Made by a program: the position numbers and the translations under genes. Positions 63,372-64,000 of a stretch of 64,000 bases of DNA are shown here, one piece after another (position 1 is the stretch's first letter; each line of letters opens with the position of its first letter). The notes under the pieces were generated by a model. The model was not told where the DNA came from and ran no database searches. It saw nothing but the letters and a program-made list of their open reading frames with translations. Origin of the DNA: JAPOKJ01 sp031421635 (GTDB lineage: Bacteria; Pseudomonadota; Gammaproteobacteria; Burkholderiales; Burkholderiaceae_E); NCBI GenBank assembly GCA_031421635.1, contig JANOPA010000113.1, positions 21,128-85,127 of the forward strand, given 5' to 3'.

Positions 63372-63436
63372 TTCGAAAGAATTTCGGATTCCCCCACTCA
63401 CCATTGATCCTTTAAAGAATTTAGGAAACTACTAAC

Positions 63437-64000
63437 ATGGCAGCTAAACAAGTATTTTTCGGCGACGACGCTCGTAGCCGTATGGTCGAAGGCGTGAACA
63501 TTCTCGCCAACGCCGTTAAAGTCACCCTCGGCCCAAAGGGTCGTAACGTTGTGCTCGAGCGCAGCTTCGGTGCCCCAACTGTGACTAAGGACGGTGTCTC
63601 AGTCGCTAAGGAAATCGAACTCAAAGACAAGTTCCAGAACATGGGCGCGCAGATGGTTAAGGAAGTTGCTTCCAAAACGTCTGACAATGCCGGTGACGGT
63701 ACTACTACTGCAACCGTGCTTGCTCAAGCTATCGTTCGAGTAGGCATGAAGTTCGTTGCCGCCGGTATGAACCCGATGGACTTGAAGCGCTGTATCGACA
63801 AAGCTGTAACCAGCCTGATCGAAGAGCTCAAAAAAACCAGCAAGCCTTGCTCAACACATAAAGAAATTGCACAGGTCGGTTCGATCTCTGCCAACTCTGA
63901 TGTTGAAATCGGCCGCATCATCTCCGAAGCGATGGAAAAAGTCGGTAAAGAAGGCGTGATCACCGTTGAAGACGGCAAGTCACTCAATACCGAACTCGAA
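63437..64000 (+). CDS. groEL: Chaperonin GroEL (5' part)
   Basis: The frame from ATG at 63437 runs to the window end, giving 188 codons of the usual ~545. It has AAKQVFFGDDARSRMVEGVN at the start, then LGPKGRNVVLE, KDGVSVAKEIEL, and GDGTTTATVLAQAI with the ATP-binding GDGTTT motif. All of this belongs to the equatorial and intermediate domains. It is cotranscribed with groES. Confidence 0.97.
   Translation, partial: MAAKQVFFGDDARSRMVEGVNILANAVKVTLGPKGRNVVLERSFGAPTVTKDGVSVAKEIELKDKFQNMGAQMVKEVASKTSDNAGDGTTTATVLAQAIVRVGMKFVAAGMNPMDLKRCIDKAVTSLIEELKKTSKPCSTHKEIAQVGSISANSDVEIGRIISEAMEKVGKEGVITVEDGKSLNTELE

Noticed and set aside
1..64000. CRISPR arrays, insertion sequences, tRNA or rRNA genes
   Set aside because: I saw no regular spaced repeats, transposase-like frames, or RNA genes by eye; short tRNA-like structures could have been missed.

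Overview
The window looks like a chromosomal segment of a moderate-GC betaproteobacterium, most likely of the order Burkholderiales. Pointers are a Bug-family (tripartite tricarboxylate) receptor, two DUF1631 proteins, a urtABCDE urea transporter, a tkt-gapA-pgk block, a fused MaeB malic enzyme and a CIRCE-controlled groESL. This is inference from gene content; there is no rRNA or tRNA. I saw no insertion sequence, phage gene or CRISPR array. GTG and TTG starts are fairly frequent, and several are supported by Shine-Dalgarno motifs or stop/start overlaps.

Layout, left. Bases 1-161 hold the N-terminus of a membrane signalling protein leaving the window. Then come a serine hydrolase with a suspect N-terminus, an arginase, an HD-domain protein, and a run of VF530, UPF0016 and CDF genes (metal export). 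recQ and qor follow, then a short DUF1631 protein. A yybP-ykoY (manganese) riboswitch precedes a TerC-universal stress protein fusion. chrA, an unusual phosphoesterase-like protein, an alpha/beta hydrolase and a PBP4-type peptidase come next.

Layout, centre. An arsenosugar-type cluster (arsS plus two glycosyltransferases) is followed by a hydrolase, a Na+/solute symporter, an internally deleted acetyltransferase pseudogene and crcB. The urea transporter operon has a textbook sigma-54 promoter and a leaky terminator after urtA. gcdH is next, then a radical SAM gene followed by a DUF547 lipoprotein gene cut by one in-frame amber codon. An EAL phosphodiesterase overlaps a protein made of two DEP domains.

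Layout, right. Central carbon genes (pgk, gapA, tkt), rsmE, yidB, a barnase/barstar-like pair, the long DUF1631 protein, maeB and dinB. A GntR-controlled cluster follows: a YdiJ-like FAD/FeS dehydrogenase, the regulator, a glyoxylate aminotransferase, a Bug receptor, a class III CoA-transferase and a class I aminotransferase. A lipoprotein, a lytic transglycosylase, a second PBP4, an SDR-phoX pair and groES-groEL (groEL cut by the window end) complete it.

Working together: the urt genes feed urea nitrogen under nitrogen control. The riboswitch-TerC gene and the CDF/UPF0016 pair point to metal-efflux capacity. The GntR cluster is probably catabolic and yields or consumes glyoxylate. Most of the rest is housekeeping. 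I did not find one clearly new multi-gene system. The most unusual items are the EAL/tandem-DEP pair, the phosphoesterase that has lost exactly one metal site, the radical SAM/DUF547 pair with its amber codon, and the duplicated GntR operator containing start codons.
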